Assembly (NCBI RefSeq): GCF_015352455.1
Contig: NZ_JADKPN010000007.1
Coordinates: 124,001 to 188,000, forward strand
Length of the DNA: 64,000 nucleotides
Direction: 5' to 3'
Source: Nocardioides islandensis
GTDB lineage: Bacteria; Actinomycetota; Actinomycetes; Propionibacteriales; Nocardioidaceae
A model generated the notes under the pieces. The model was not told the origin of the DNA and did not search any database. It saw nothing but the letters and a program-made list of their open reading frames with translations. Made by a program: the position numbers and the translations under genes. Positions 24,060-31,924 of the stretch are shown here, piece after piece. Positions within the stretch are counted from its first letter, which is position 1. The number at the start of each line of letters is the position of its first letter.

Positions 24060-25278
24060 GGGTCGCGATCGCCCGGCGCGACCCGAAGAACAGGCACAGC
24101 AACGACATCGACAGCCCGAACGCCAGCGTCGCGGTGAGCACCGACGTGGCGCCGGCCAGCGCGCCGAGCACCGGCATCGACAAGGGCATCAGGGTCATGT
24201 CACCCAAGGACGTGACCGACGAGACGCGGCCGGTGTACGCCGGGTCGATGGCCTTGAGGAACGCGCTGGACAGCCACACGCTGGCCAGCCCCGCGGTCAC
24301 GCCGACCGCGGCCATGCCGGCCAGCACGGCCGGGATGAACGGGATGCCGACCGCCGCCAGCCCGAGCCCCTGGACGACGAGCACCCGGAAGCCGCTGCGC
24401 GCGGCGTACTCGGGCTGCCACCGGATCGCGGCCAGGCTGCCGACGATCGCGCCGGCGGCCAGCGCGCCGTCCGCGACGCCCAGCCAGCCCGGCCCCCAGC
24501 CCGACCCGTTCACGCGCAGGGCGAGCCCGAGCGCGACGACCGGGCTGACGAACACGTTGAGCGCGGTCAGGCCGGTCACGAAGATGCGGGCGGTCGGGCT
24601 GCGACGCAGGTAGCCGAGGCCGTCGGTGAACGAGTCGCGCCAGCGCGCGTGCTCGGCGCGTGGGAGCGCGTACCTCGGGCGCACCACGGCCAGCAGGACC
24701 GCGGCGATCACCGCGAAGGTCGCGGCGTCCAGCACCATCGCCCAGACCGGCCCGCCCGCGGCGACCAGGATGCCGCCCGTCGGCGCGCCGAGCAGACGCA
24801 TCACCCGGCCGAGCACCTGCTGCCAGCCCATGACGGTGCCGAAGTCGTCGGGGCCGACGATCTGGCGCATCAGCGACATCCCGGACGGCAGGGTCAGCCC
24901 GGCCGCCACCCCGAAGCTGAGGGCGATCGCGAAGAGCGTCGCCGCCCCGTCGTACCCGGCCCGCCAGGCCAGTGCGCCGAGCACCAGCACGGCCGCTCGT
25001 GCGACCTGGCCGAGCACCAGGACCACGCGCGGGTCGAGGCGGTCGGCGATCACGCCGCCGACCAGCACCAGCGCGGCCTGCGGGAACATCTCGATGCCGA
25101 TGACCGCGCCGGCGAGCGCGGGCTGCAGGGTGTGCGCGGCCGTCCAGGCCAGCGCGACGACCCAGGCGGCGTCGCCGAAGGCCGACACCGCGACGCCGAC
25201 CACCCAGGTGAGCACCATCGGGTCGCGACGCACGGGCGGGGGCGGCGCACCCAGCAGCCCTGCGGACGCGGTCGTCAC
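24052..25278 (-). CDS. MFS transporter, probable drug exporter
   Basis: A 408-residue membrane protein with about twelve hydrophobic segments and the central break expected of the major facilitator superfamily. After TM2, GGVIADRLDPRVVLVLGQ is the loop motif A region (usually GxxaDrxgrr). The pattern resembles MFS_3-type exporters in actinobacteria. The start at GTG 25278 overlaps the stop of the preceding ArsR-like regulator by four bases, so the regulator and pump are one unit. The substrate is unknown; an exporter controlled by its own repressor is the likely design. Confidence 0.87.
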   Translation of the reverse strand: MTTASAGLLGAPPPPVRRDPMVLTWVVGVAVSAFGDAAWVVALAWTAAHTLQPALAGAVIGIEMFPQAALVLVGGVIADRLDPRVVLVLGQVARAAVLVLGALAWRAGYDGAATLFAIALSFGVAAGLTLPSGMSLMRQIVGPDDFGTVMGWQQVLGRVMRLLGAPTGGILVAAGGPVWAMVLDAATFAVIAAVLLAVVRPRYALPRAEHARWRDSFTDGLGYLRRSPTARIFVTGLTALNVFVSPVVALGLALRVNGSGWGPGWLGVADGALAAGAIVGSLAAIRWQPEYAARSGFRVLVVQGLGLAAVGIPFIPAVLAGMAAVGVTAGLASVWLSSAFLKAIDPAYTGRVSSVTSLGDMTLMPLSMPVLGALAGATSVLTATLAFGLSMSLLCLFFGSRRAIATLT

Positions 25279-25898
25279 GGCCGCACCGGCCCGCTCGGGA
25301 ACAGCCGGACCAGCGTGCGCACGGGGCGCCGGTCGGCGTCCGGGTGGGTCTGCTCGTCGTCGCGCACCTCCGCGGTCCACGCGCTCAGCACCTCACCGAG
25401 CCGCCGGTGCAGGTCCGCGGTCTGCTCGGCGGTGGCCTTCACCATGCTGTCGGTGGAGCCGGCCGCACGCCGCCAGTACGCCGGGGCGTCGGCCATCTCC
25501 TTGAGCCACGCCTGCACGGCCCGCACCTCGTGCCGGAAGTTCTCCACCTCGGCCTGGTCGGCGATCCGGCGACCGATGCTGCCCTCCTCGAAGTCCTCGA
25601 CGCTCCAGCTGACGGTGCGCGGCGTCACCTTCCACCAGCTCTCGCGGGTGTCGCGCGCGAGCTCGGGCGCCGGCGCGACGAACCCCTGCCGGTGCAGGGG
25701 CTTCACGTGGTAGCTGACGCTGCCCACCGCCAGCCCGGTCCGGGCGGCCAGGCGTCCCACGGTCGCCGGACCCTCGATCCAGAGCAGCTCGGCCAACCAC
25801 CGGCGGGTCGGGTGGTGCAGGGCGATGAGCATGTCCATCAGCTCGGTGGAGGTGCCGTCGTCGACGACGTGGCGCTCCTCGGCGGTCTTGCGCGGCAT
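25275..25898 (-). CDS. ArsR-like winged-helix transcriptional regulator
   Basis: A 207-residue regulator. Residues ~20-95 form a winged helix: LMDMLIALHHPTRRWLAELLW, then GPATVGRLAARTGLAVGSVSYHVKPLHRQGFV with the recognition helix. The remaining ~110 residues are helical (SWSVEDFEEGSIGRRIADQAE and a later helix pair) and may bind the ligand or dimerise. No metal-binding Cys motif is seen, so it is not a classical metal sensor. It is translationally coupled to the MFS exporter and lies downstream of a perfect 14-base palindrome. The start is set at ATG 25898; an earlier TTG at 25934 would lie inside the palindrome. Confidence 0.85.
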   Translation of the reverse strand: MPRKTAEERHVVDDGTSTELMDMLIALHHPTRRWLAELLWIEGPATVGRLAARTGLAVGSVSYHVKPLHRQGFVAPAPELARDTRESWWKVTPRTVSWSVEDFEEGSIGRRIADQAEVENFRHEVRAVQAWLKEMADAPAYWRRAAGSTDSMVKATAEQTADLHRRLGEVLSAWTAEVRDDEQTHPDADRRPVRTLVRLFPSGPVRP

Positions 25899-25930
25899 GC
25901 CGCCAGCCTCCGCGACCCGGCCGACGTTCC

Positions 25931-25944
25931 ACAAGAGTTCTTGT
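25931..25944. promoter_or_regulatory. Perfect palindrome, probable operator of the ArsR-like gene
   Basis: ACAAGAGTTCTTGT is a perfect 14-base palindrome, and TATAC directly next to it on the minus strand is one of the few AT-rich spots here, fitting a -10 box. It is 33 bases upstream of the regulator start and about 70 bases before the divergent small gene. Autoregulation of the regulator-exporter pair is the likely role. Confidence 0.65.
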
Positions 25945-26012
25945 ATAAGTCACGGCCGAAGCACGAGATGAACCCGACCGCCGTGCCGTGCGTGTCAGGG
26001 AGAGAGACCGAG

Positions 26013-26294
26013 GTGAGTGGCATGACGCACGGAGCATCGCTGGCACGGACCGTCGAGGCGACGCAGAGGTCCCTCGAGGAACGGCTCGGGGAGGCGCTGG
26101 TCCCCCACGAGGACCCACGGCGGCCGCGCGACCACTACGCGGCCACCGACGCCTTCCTCGCCGCGACCAGCCGGCACCTGGCGGCGGCCGAGGCCGTGCT
26201 CGTGCGGCCGGTCCGCGACGCGGTGCCTCAGGGCGAGGACCTGGGTCGGGAGTACCTGCATGCCGCGCGACACCGGCGCGCGCCACGGGGGTGA
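26013..26294 (+). CDS. Small hypothetical protein, possibly truncated
   Basis: A 93-residue (GTG 26013) or 90-residue (ATG 26022) soluble protein, mostly helical, with the core HYAATDAFLAATSRHLAAAEAVLV. The central His-rich helical pattern is faintly like hemerythrin-type four-helix proteins, but the second half expected for such a domain is missing and the tail (AARHRRAPRG) looks like readthrough of a broken frame. A GGGAGAG ribosome site at 25998 favours the GTG. It is divergent from the ArsR-like gene across the palindrome and ends eight bases from the convergent broken gene. Function unknown. Confidence 0.5.
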   Translation: MSGMTHGASLARTVEATQRSLEERLGEALVPHEDPRRPRDHYAATDAFLAATSRHLAAAEAVLVRPVRDAVPQGEDLGREYLHAARHRRAPRG

Positions 26295-26302
26295 GTGCCG
26301 GC

Positions 26303-26853
26303 TCATGACTCCCGGCTGCGGCGGTCGGCGCGCCAGCCCTCGACGATGGCCTCCAGCTCCGCGTCGTTGATCCGCGTGATCGAGCGGCTGGGGAGCGGCT
26401 GCCCCGACGCCCGGCAGAGGGTCCGGACGTGGGCGTCGGCGTTCTCGATGTAGGGCCGGAGCCGGACGCGGTCGCGGAAGCCGAATCCCTTGATGGTCGT
26501 GCGGTACTCCCAGAGCCGGTCGACCTGCTCCTCGGTGACCTGGCGGAACGCCGCGAGGTGGCGCTCGCGCCGCTCGTCGTTGATGCGGCGCGAGGCGGTG
26601 GCGTGGCCGGACACGCGCGGGACCGGCTGCACGGTGACCAGCCACGGTCCGGCGTCGTGGGAGCCGACCAGCACGGGGACGACCAGCGCGAGCCCGTGCG
26701 CGTCGACGTGCCGGGCGACCGCCTGCCGGAAGCGCAGCGCCCGCCACCACTGGCCGAGGCGGGCGGCGGCCCCGCGCTCCTCGTCACGGAGCAGCTCGCC
26801 GTTGAGCCGGCGCAGGCCCCATTCCGGAGCAGGTCGGCGATCCCGGCGTCCAT
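26303..26853 (-). pseudogene. Hypothetical protein gene with an apparent one-base deletion
   Basis: An ATG at 26853 opens MDAGIADLLRN, after which the frame is lost at a GGGG run near 26817-26820. From there the coding signal (EWGLRRLNGELLRDEERGAAARLGQWWRALRFRQAV, given here only in part as residues RLNGELLRDEE and QWWRALRFRQ) continues in another frame to the stop at 26303. Adding one G would give an intact 183-residue protein. Within the present sequence the longest start in the second frame is GTG 26674, giving 123 residues from VLVGSHDAGPW to RRSRES. I recognise no family. The break could be a real pseudogene, a sequencing error in a homopolymer, or frameshifting. Confidence 0.6.
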
Positions 26854-26873
26854 GTCACCGGAATGTAGAGGGA

Positions 26874-27476
26874 TCAGGCCGGCAGCACGCGGCGAACGGC
26901 GTCACGCAGCGCGTGCTCGGGGTCGACACCCGCCGCCCGCGCCTCGGCGACGAGGGCGAGCAGCCGGTCGCCGAGGTCGTCGCCGGCCGGGATGGTCACC
27001 GGCGTCCCCGCCCGCTCGGCGCGGTCGAGCACCTTGTCGGCGAGCAGCAGCGCGGGCAGTCCGGGCGGGAGGCCGTCGAGCACGGAGTCGCGCGGCTTCT
27101 CCTGGGCCTTCACCGACTCCCACAGCTCGTTGACCGACGCGGCGTCGGTGACGCCGGCCAGCTCCCCGTCCGGCCCGAACACGTGCGGGTTGCGGCGGCG
27201 CAGCTTGTCGACGATGCCCTGGACGACGTCGTCGAAGGTGTACTCGCCCGCCTCCTCGGCGATGACGGCGTGGAAGCCGATCTGCAGCAGCAGGTCGCCG
27301 AGCTCCTCCCGCAGGTGGTCGGAGTCGCCGGAGTCGATGGCCTCCAGGGTCTCCCAGGACTCCTCGACGAGGTAGCGCCGCAGCGACTCGTGCGTCTGCT
27401 CCCGCTTCCACGCGCACTCGGCGCGCAGGCGACGCATGTCGTCGCGGAACTGCTCGAGCGGGCCGGGACCGGGCAC
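26874..27476 (-). CDS. mazG: MazG-family nucleotide pyrophosphohydrolase
   Basis: A 200-residue enzyme that hydrolyses (d)NTPs to monophosphates, helping clear aberrant nucleotides and modulate ppGpp. The metal-binding EEsxE and EExxD pattern appears as VEESWETLEAI and REELGDLLLQIGFHA, with the later RRRNPHVFG block. It is one MazG domain plus a short helical tail, shorter than the two-domain E. coli protein. The GTG start shares one base with the stop of the upstream lipoprotein gene. It forms a typical actinobacterial chain mfd-lipoprotein-mazG. Confidence 0.92.
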   Translation of the reverse strand: MPGPGPLEQFRDDMRRLRAECAWKREQTHESLRRYLVEESWETLEAIDSGDSDHLREELGDLLLQIGFHAVIAEEAGEYTFDDVVQGIVDKLRRRNPHVFGPDGELAGVTDAASVNELWESVKAQEKPRDSVLDGLPPGLPALLLADKVLDRAERAGTPVTIPAGDDLGDRLLALVAEARAAGVDPEHALRDAVRRVLPA

Positions 27477-28171
27477 TAGCCGCAGCGCTGGGACGCCGGC
27501 AGGGACGCGGAGTAGGCCTGGTCCGGGCCGCTGTCGGAGCTGAACTTGCCCGCGGCGACGGCGTTGGCGCTCAGGGCGTACGACGTGTCGTTCCTGATGT
27601 TCTTGACGTTGCCGTCGGTGATCTCGAAGGAGTACTTCGGGTTCACGTCGAGCGTGTGGTCACCGAACCAGACCGACAGCTCCTCGCGGCCACGCGCGAC
27701 CTTCTGGTCGTCGGTCGCGCCCGGCTTGCCCTCGTTGAGCAGCAGCTCACCGCCGATCTGGCGTTCGACGGCGACGACGTAGTCCTGCGCCGACGCGACC
27801 TCGACGTACTCGGCGCGATGGGCCGCAGGGAGCTGCTCGGACTGCGACTCGTCGGTCTTGACCTCGTCGCGGTACCCGGCCGGCTCGGTGATGCCGTGCT
27901 GGGCGGCCAGCTGCTCGGCAGCCGCCCGCAGGGTCAGGCTGCCGGCGACGAAGGTGCGGACCAGGCGCAGCGGGACGACCTGGCCCTGGGACTTGATCTG
28001 CTCCTCCAGCGCCCGGCAGTACCCCTCGGTGAGCCGGTCGACGTCGGAGGTGGTGACCGTCCGGTCGCCGACCTTCGCGGCCACGCCCGGACCGGCCGCG
28101 CCGCAGCCGCTCAAGGTCAGGGCTGCGACCGCAGCGACGACACCAGCGACTACCTGCCTGGGCATGCTCAT
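27476..28171 (-). CDS. SurA-N-like lipoprotein
   Basis: A 231-residue exported lipoprotein. A signal sequence with lipobox LSGC (Cys 23) is followed by VAAKVGDRTVTTSDVDRLTEGYC, the start of a SurA-type chaperone N-domain, and helical repeats up to ~150. No parvulin peptidyl-prolyl isomerase domain follows. The role is probably extracytoplasmic folding or quality control. The ATG at 28171 overlaps the mfd stop by four bases; an upstream start at 28231 lies inside mfd and spoils the signal peptide. This gene commonly sits between mfd and mazG in actinobacteria. Confidence 0.82.
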   Translation of the reverse strand: MSMPRQVVAGVVAAVAALTLSGCGAAGPGVAAKVGDRTVTTSDVDRLTEGYCRALEEQIKSQGQVVPLRLVRTFVAGSLTLRAAAEQLAAQHGITEPAGYRDEVKTDESQSEQLPAAHRAEYVEVASAQDYVVAVERQIGGELLLNEGKPGATDDQKVARGREELSVWFGDHTLDVNPKYSFEITDGNVKNIRNDTSYALSANAVAAGKFSSDSGPDQAYSASLPASQRCG

Positions 28172-31100
28172 GACTCCTTGCCCGAATTGTTGGTCGGATC
28201 GATCACCGCGTCGATGACACCGCGGGCCCATTCAAGCAGGGCCAGCCCGGTGATCGGCTGCCCCCCGACCATCGCGGTCTGCGGCCGTGGGACGAGCACC
28301 GTCTCGACCGGCGGCTTGACGATGCTCCGGGGGTACATCCGCTGCAGCCTCACGGTCATCGAGTCCGGCAGGACGACCGGTGCGAACCGCACGTTGCGCC
28401 CCGCGATGGTGACCTCCTTGATGCCCGCGCGCCGGGCCCGGGCCCGGAACAGCGCCACGAACAGCAGGCTCACGACCTCCTCCGGCGGCTCGCCGTACCG
28501 GTCCACCATCTCCTCGCGGAGCAGGTCGACGTCCTCGTCCGCGCGTACCTCGGCGAGCCGCTTGTACATCTCCAGCCGCAGCCGCTCCGACGGGATGTAC
28601 TCGTGCGGCAGGTGGGCGTTCACGGGCAGCTCGATGCGCACCTCGCCGAGCTCGGGCTCGCCGTCGCCCTTGAACTCGTGGACGGCCTCGCCGACCAGCC
28701 GGACGTACAGGTCGAACCCGACGTCGGCGATGTGACCGGACTGCTCGCCGCCGAGCAGGTTGCCGGCGCCGCGGATCTCGAGGTCCTTCATGGCGATGGC
28801 CATGCCGCCGCCGAGGTCGGAGTGCTGGGCCAGGGTGGCCAGCCGCTCGTGGGCGGTCTCGGTGAGCGGCTTCTCCTGCGGGTAGAGGAAGTAGGCGTAC
28901 GCCCGCTCGCGGGACCGGCCCACGCGTCCCCGCAGCTGGTGCAGCTGCGAGAGCCCGAGGGTGTCGGCCCGCTCGATGATCATGGTGTTGGCGTTGGAGA
29001 CGTCCAGGCCGGACTCGACGATGGTCGTGCAGACCAGCACGTCGAAGCGCTTCTCCCAGAAGTCCAGCATCACCTGCTCGAGCTGGTGCTCCCCCATCTG
29101 GCCGTGCGCGGTGGCGACCCGCGCCTCGGGCACCAGCTCGCGGATCTTGGCGGCCGCCTTCTCGATGCTCTGCACGCGGTTGTGGATGTAGAAGACCTGG
29201 CCCTCGCGCAGCAGCTCGCGACGTACGGCGGCCACGACGGTGCGGTCCTCGTAGCCGCCGACGTACGTCAGCACCGGGTGCCGCTCCTCGGGCGGTGTGG
29301 TGATCGTCGACATCTCGCGGATGCCGGTGACCGCCATCTCGAGCGTGCGCGGGATCGGCGTCGCGCTCATCGACAGCACGTCGACGCTCGTGCGCAACCG
29401 CTTCATCTGCTCCTTGTGCTCGACGCCGAAGCGCTGTTCCTCGTCGACGATGATCAGGCCGAGGTCCTTGAGCCGGATGTCGGGGTTCAGCAGCCGGTGG
29501 GTGCCGATGACGATGTCGACGCTGCCCTCGCGCAGGCCCTCGACGACCTCCCGGGCCTCCTTGTCGGTCTGGAAGCGGCTCAGCGCCTTCAGCGTCACGG
29601 GGAAGGCGCCCATCCGCTCCTCGAACGTCGACATGTGCTGCTGCACGAGCAGCGTGGTCGGCACGAGCACCGCGACCTGCTTGCCGTCCTGCACCGCCTT
29701 GAACGCCGCGCGCACCGCGATCTCCGTCTTGCCGTAGCCGACGTCGCCGCACACGAGCCGGTCCATCGGCACGACGCGGCGCATGTCGGCCTTGACCTCG
29801 TCGACCGTGCTCAGCTGGTCCGGGGTCTCGGTGAAGGGGAAGGCATCTTCGAGCTCGCGCTGCCACGGGGTGTCCGGCCCGAAGGCGAAGCCCTTGGTGG
29901 CCTGCCGGGCGGCGTACAGCTTGATCAGCTCCGCGGCGATCTCGCGGACCGCCTTGCGGGCGCGACCCTTGCGCTTGGCCCAGTCGGAGCCGCCGAGCCG
30001 GTCCAGGCTGGGCTGCTCGCCGCCGACGTACCGGGTGACCTGGTCGAGCGCGTCGGCCGGGACGTAGAGCCGGTCCGGCGGGCCGCCGCGCTTGGAGGCG
30101 CCGTACTCGAGGACGAGGTACTCCCTGGTCGCGCCGTGCACCTCGCGCTGCCGCATCTCCACGAACCGCCCGACGCCGTGCTGCTCGTGCACCACGTAGT
30201 CGCCGGTCGTGAGCTCGAGCGGGTCGATCTGGCGCTTGCGGCGTGCGGGCATCTTGCGCATGTCGCGCGTCGAGGCCTTCTGCCCGGTCAGGTCGTCGCT
30301 GGTGAGCAGGGCGAGCCGGTTGACCGGGTCGACGAAGCCGTGGGTCAGGCCCCCGCAGTCGACGGTGACGAGGTCGCGGGTCCAGGCCTGGTCGAGGCCG
30401 AGCCGGGCAGGCACGTCGTTCTCCCCGAGCAGCTCGACCATGCGCTGGGCCGGTCCGTGGCCGGGGTGCACGACGGCGACGCGGTAGCCCTCGCCGAGCC
30501 AGCCCTTCATGTCGGAGACGGCCCGCTGCATGTCGCCGCGGTAGGCCTCGGCGGGCCTGGCAGGCAGGCTCCTGCTCGGCACCGCCCCTGCCTCGACGTC
30601 GATGTCCACGCTGACGATCTCGCCGAGGTCGTCACGCAGCGGCTCGCCCGGCGAGATGCCCTCGTCGTCGATGCCGAACGGGCTGAGCGTCCACCACGGC
30701 AGGTCGCGCTCGAGGGAGTGGACGCGGACGTCGGAGAGGGAGCGGTACGACGCGGCACCGAGGTCGATCGGCGCTGCGCCGCCGCCGGCGGCCGCGGCCC
30801 AGCTGGCGCCGAGGAACTCGTCGCTGGTCGCGACCAGGTCGTGCGCGCGGGAGCGGGCCCGCTCGGGGTCGAGCACCAGGACGTGGGTGTCGGCCGGCAT
30901 CAGGTCGACCAGCAGCTCCATCTCGTCGACCAGCGTGGGGGCCAGCGACTCCATGCCCTCGACCGCGATCCCCTGCGCGATCTTGTCCGTGAGCTCGACG
31001 AGCGCCGGGTGCGCCTCGCCGAGCTCCCAGGCCCGGCGGCGTACGTCGTCGGTGAGCAGCAGCTCGCGGCACGGAGGCGCCCAGAGCCGGTCGGCCTTCT

Positions 31101-31767
31101 CGAGCGTCCGCTGGTCGGCGACCGCGAAGGTACGGATCTCCTCGACCTCGTCGCCCCAGAACTCCACACGCAGCGGGTGCTCGTCCGTCGGCGGGAACAC
31201 GTCGACGATGCCACCGCGCACCGCGAACTCACCGCGCTTCTCGACCAGGTCGACCCGGCTGTAGGCGGCGTCGACCAGACGTCGTACGACGTCGTCGATC
31301 TCCGCCTCCGCACCCACCGCGAGCTCCACCGGCTCGAGGTCGCCGAGACCCTTGACCTGCGGCTGGAGGACGGACCGGACGGGAGCGACGACGACCCGCA
31401 GCGGACCGGTCTCCGGGGTGTCGCCCGGGTGGCAGATGCGACGCAGCACGGCGAGGCGGCGGCCGACCGTGTCGCTGCGCGGGTTGAGCCGCTCGTGCGG
31501 CAGCGTCTCCCAGCTCGGGTAGTAGCCGACCGTCGCGGGGTCGACGAGGTCGGCCAGCTGGGCGACCAGGTCCTCGGCCTCACGGCCGGTCGGCGTGACC
31601 GCCAGGACCGTGCGCCCGGCGCGCACCAGCCCGGCGACCACGAACGGCCGCAGCGCCTCCGGCCCGGTCAGGTCGAGCGCGCGCACCAGCCCGCCCTCGG
31701 CGTCGGCCATCGCCTGGTGGAGCGTGGCGTCGGCCAGCACGGCATCGGCGAGGGGTTTCAGGCTCAC
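28168..31767 (-). CDS. mfd: Transcription-repair coupling factor
   Basis: A 1199-residue DNA translocase that removes stalled RNA polymerase from lesions and recruits UvrA. Residues ~20-450 are the UvrB-homology region (VTPTGREAEDLVAQLADL, YPSWETLPHERL). The RNA polymerase interaction domain holds TGDYVVHEQHGVGRFVEM. The RecG-like motor follows: GDVGYGKTEIAVRAA (Walker A), IVDEEQRFGVEHKEQ (DEEQ box), SMSATPIPRTLEMA and the TRG motif region, then a C-terminal D7 domain. Length is normal. The start at GTG 31767 has GGAG six bases before it; an ATG at 31791 is less likely. Confidence 0.95.
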   Translation of the reverse strand: MSLKPLADAVLADATLHQAMADAEGGLVRALDLTGPEALRPFVVAGLVRAGRTVLAVTPTGREAEDLVAQLADLVDPATVGYYPSWETLPHERLNPRSDTVGRRLAVLRRICHPGDTPETGPLRVVVAPVRSVLQPQVKGLGDLEPVELAVGAEAEIDDVVRRLVDAAYSRVDLVEKRGEFAVRGGIVDVFPPTDEHPLRVEFWGDEVEEIRTFAVADQRTLEKADRLWAPPCRELLLTDDVRRRAWELGEAHPALVELTDKIAQGIAVEGMESLAPTLVDEMELLVDLMPADTHVLVLDPERARSRAHDLVATSDEFLGASWAAAAGGGAAPIDLGAASYRSLSDVRVHSLERDLPWWTLSPFGIDDEGISPGEPLRDDLGEIVSVDIDVEAGAVPSRSLPARPAEAYRGDMQRAVSDMKGWLGEGYRVAVVHPGHGPAQRMVELLGENDVPARLGLDQAWTRDLVTVDCGGLTHGFVDPVNRLALLTSDDLTGQKASTRDMRKMPARRKRQIDPLELTTGDYVVHEQHGVGRFVEMRQREVHGATREYLVLEYGASKRGGPPDRLYVPADALDQVTRYVGGEQPSLDRLGGSDWAKRKGRARKAVREIAAELIKLYAARQATKGFAFGPDTPWQRELEDAFPFTETPDQLSTVDEVKADMRRVVPMDRLVCGDVGYGKTEIAVRAAFKAVQDGKQVAVLVPTTLLVQQHMSTFEERMGAFPVTLKALSRFQTDKEAREVVEGLREGSVDIVIGTHRLLNPDIRLKDLGLIIVDEEQRFGVEHKEQMKRLRTSVDVLSMSATPIPRTLEMAVTGIREMSTITTPPEERHPVLTYVGGYEDRTVVAAVRRELLREGQVFYIHNRVQSIEKAAAKIRELVPEARVATAHGQMGEHQLEQVMLDFWEKRFDVLVCTTIVESGLDVSNANTMIIERADTLGLSQLHQLRGRVGRSRERAYAYFLYPQEKPLTETAHERLATLAQHSDLGGGMAIAMKDLEIRGAGNLLGGEQSGHIADVGFDLYVRLVGEAVHEFKGDGEPELGEVRIELPVNAHLPHEYIPSERLRLEMYKRLAEVRADEDVDLLREEMVDRYGEPPEEVVSLLFVALFRARARRAGIKEVTIAGRNVRFAPVVLPDSMTVRLQRMYPRSIVKPPVETVLVPRPQTAMVGGQPITGLALLEWARGVIDAVIDPTNNSGKES

Positions 31768-31863
31768 GAAGACTCCAGGGTCGGGCAGCACGATCGCCCC
31801 CTGTCGGGCTCGACAGGGGGTGCGGTCACCACTCTAGGCGACCCCTCCGACAGCCCTCCGACG

Positions 31864-31915
31864 GATTCGTCAGCGATCCTGCGGGTCCTCGCAGCGTCAC
31901 GCGCCCTGACGAATC
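31864..31915. terminator. Inverted repeat between serpin and mfd genes
   Basis: GATTCGTCAG (31864-31873) and CTGACGAATC (31906-31915) pair perfectly over ten bases. The 32-base interior contains a second small hairpin TGCG/CGCA. It starts ten bases beyond the serpin stop on the minus strand. A terminator or attenuator before mfd is plausible. The remainder of the gap 31768-31924 holds nothing else I can name. Confidence 0.5.
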
Positions 31916-31924
31916 GCGAGGACG

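Noticed and set aside
25899..25934. TTG start for the ArsR-like regulator at 25934
   Set aside because: The start codon would lie inside the perfect palindrome and the added residues do not match the family; ATG 25898 is preferred.
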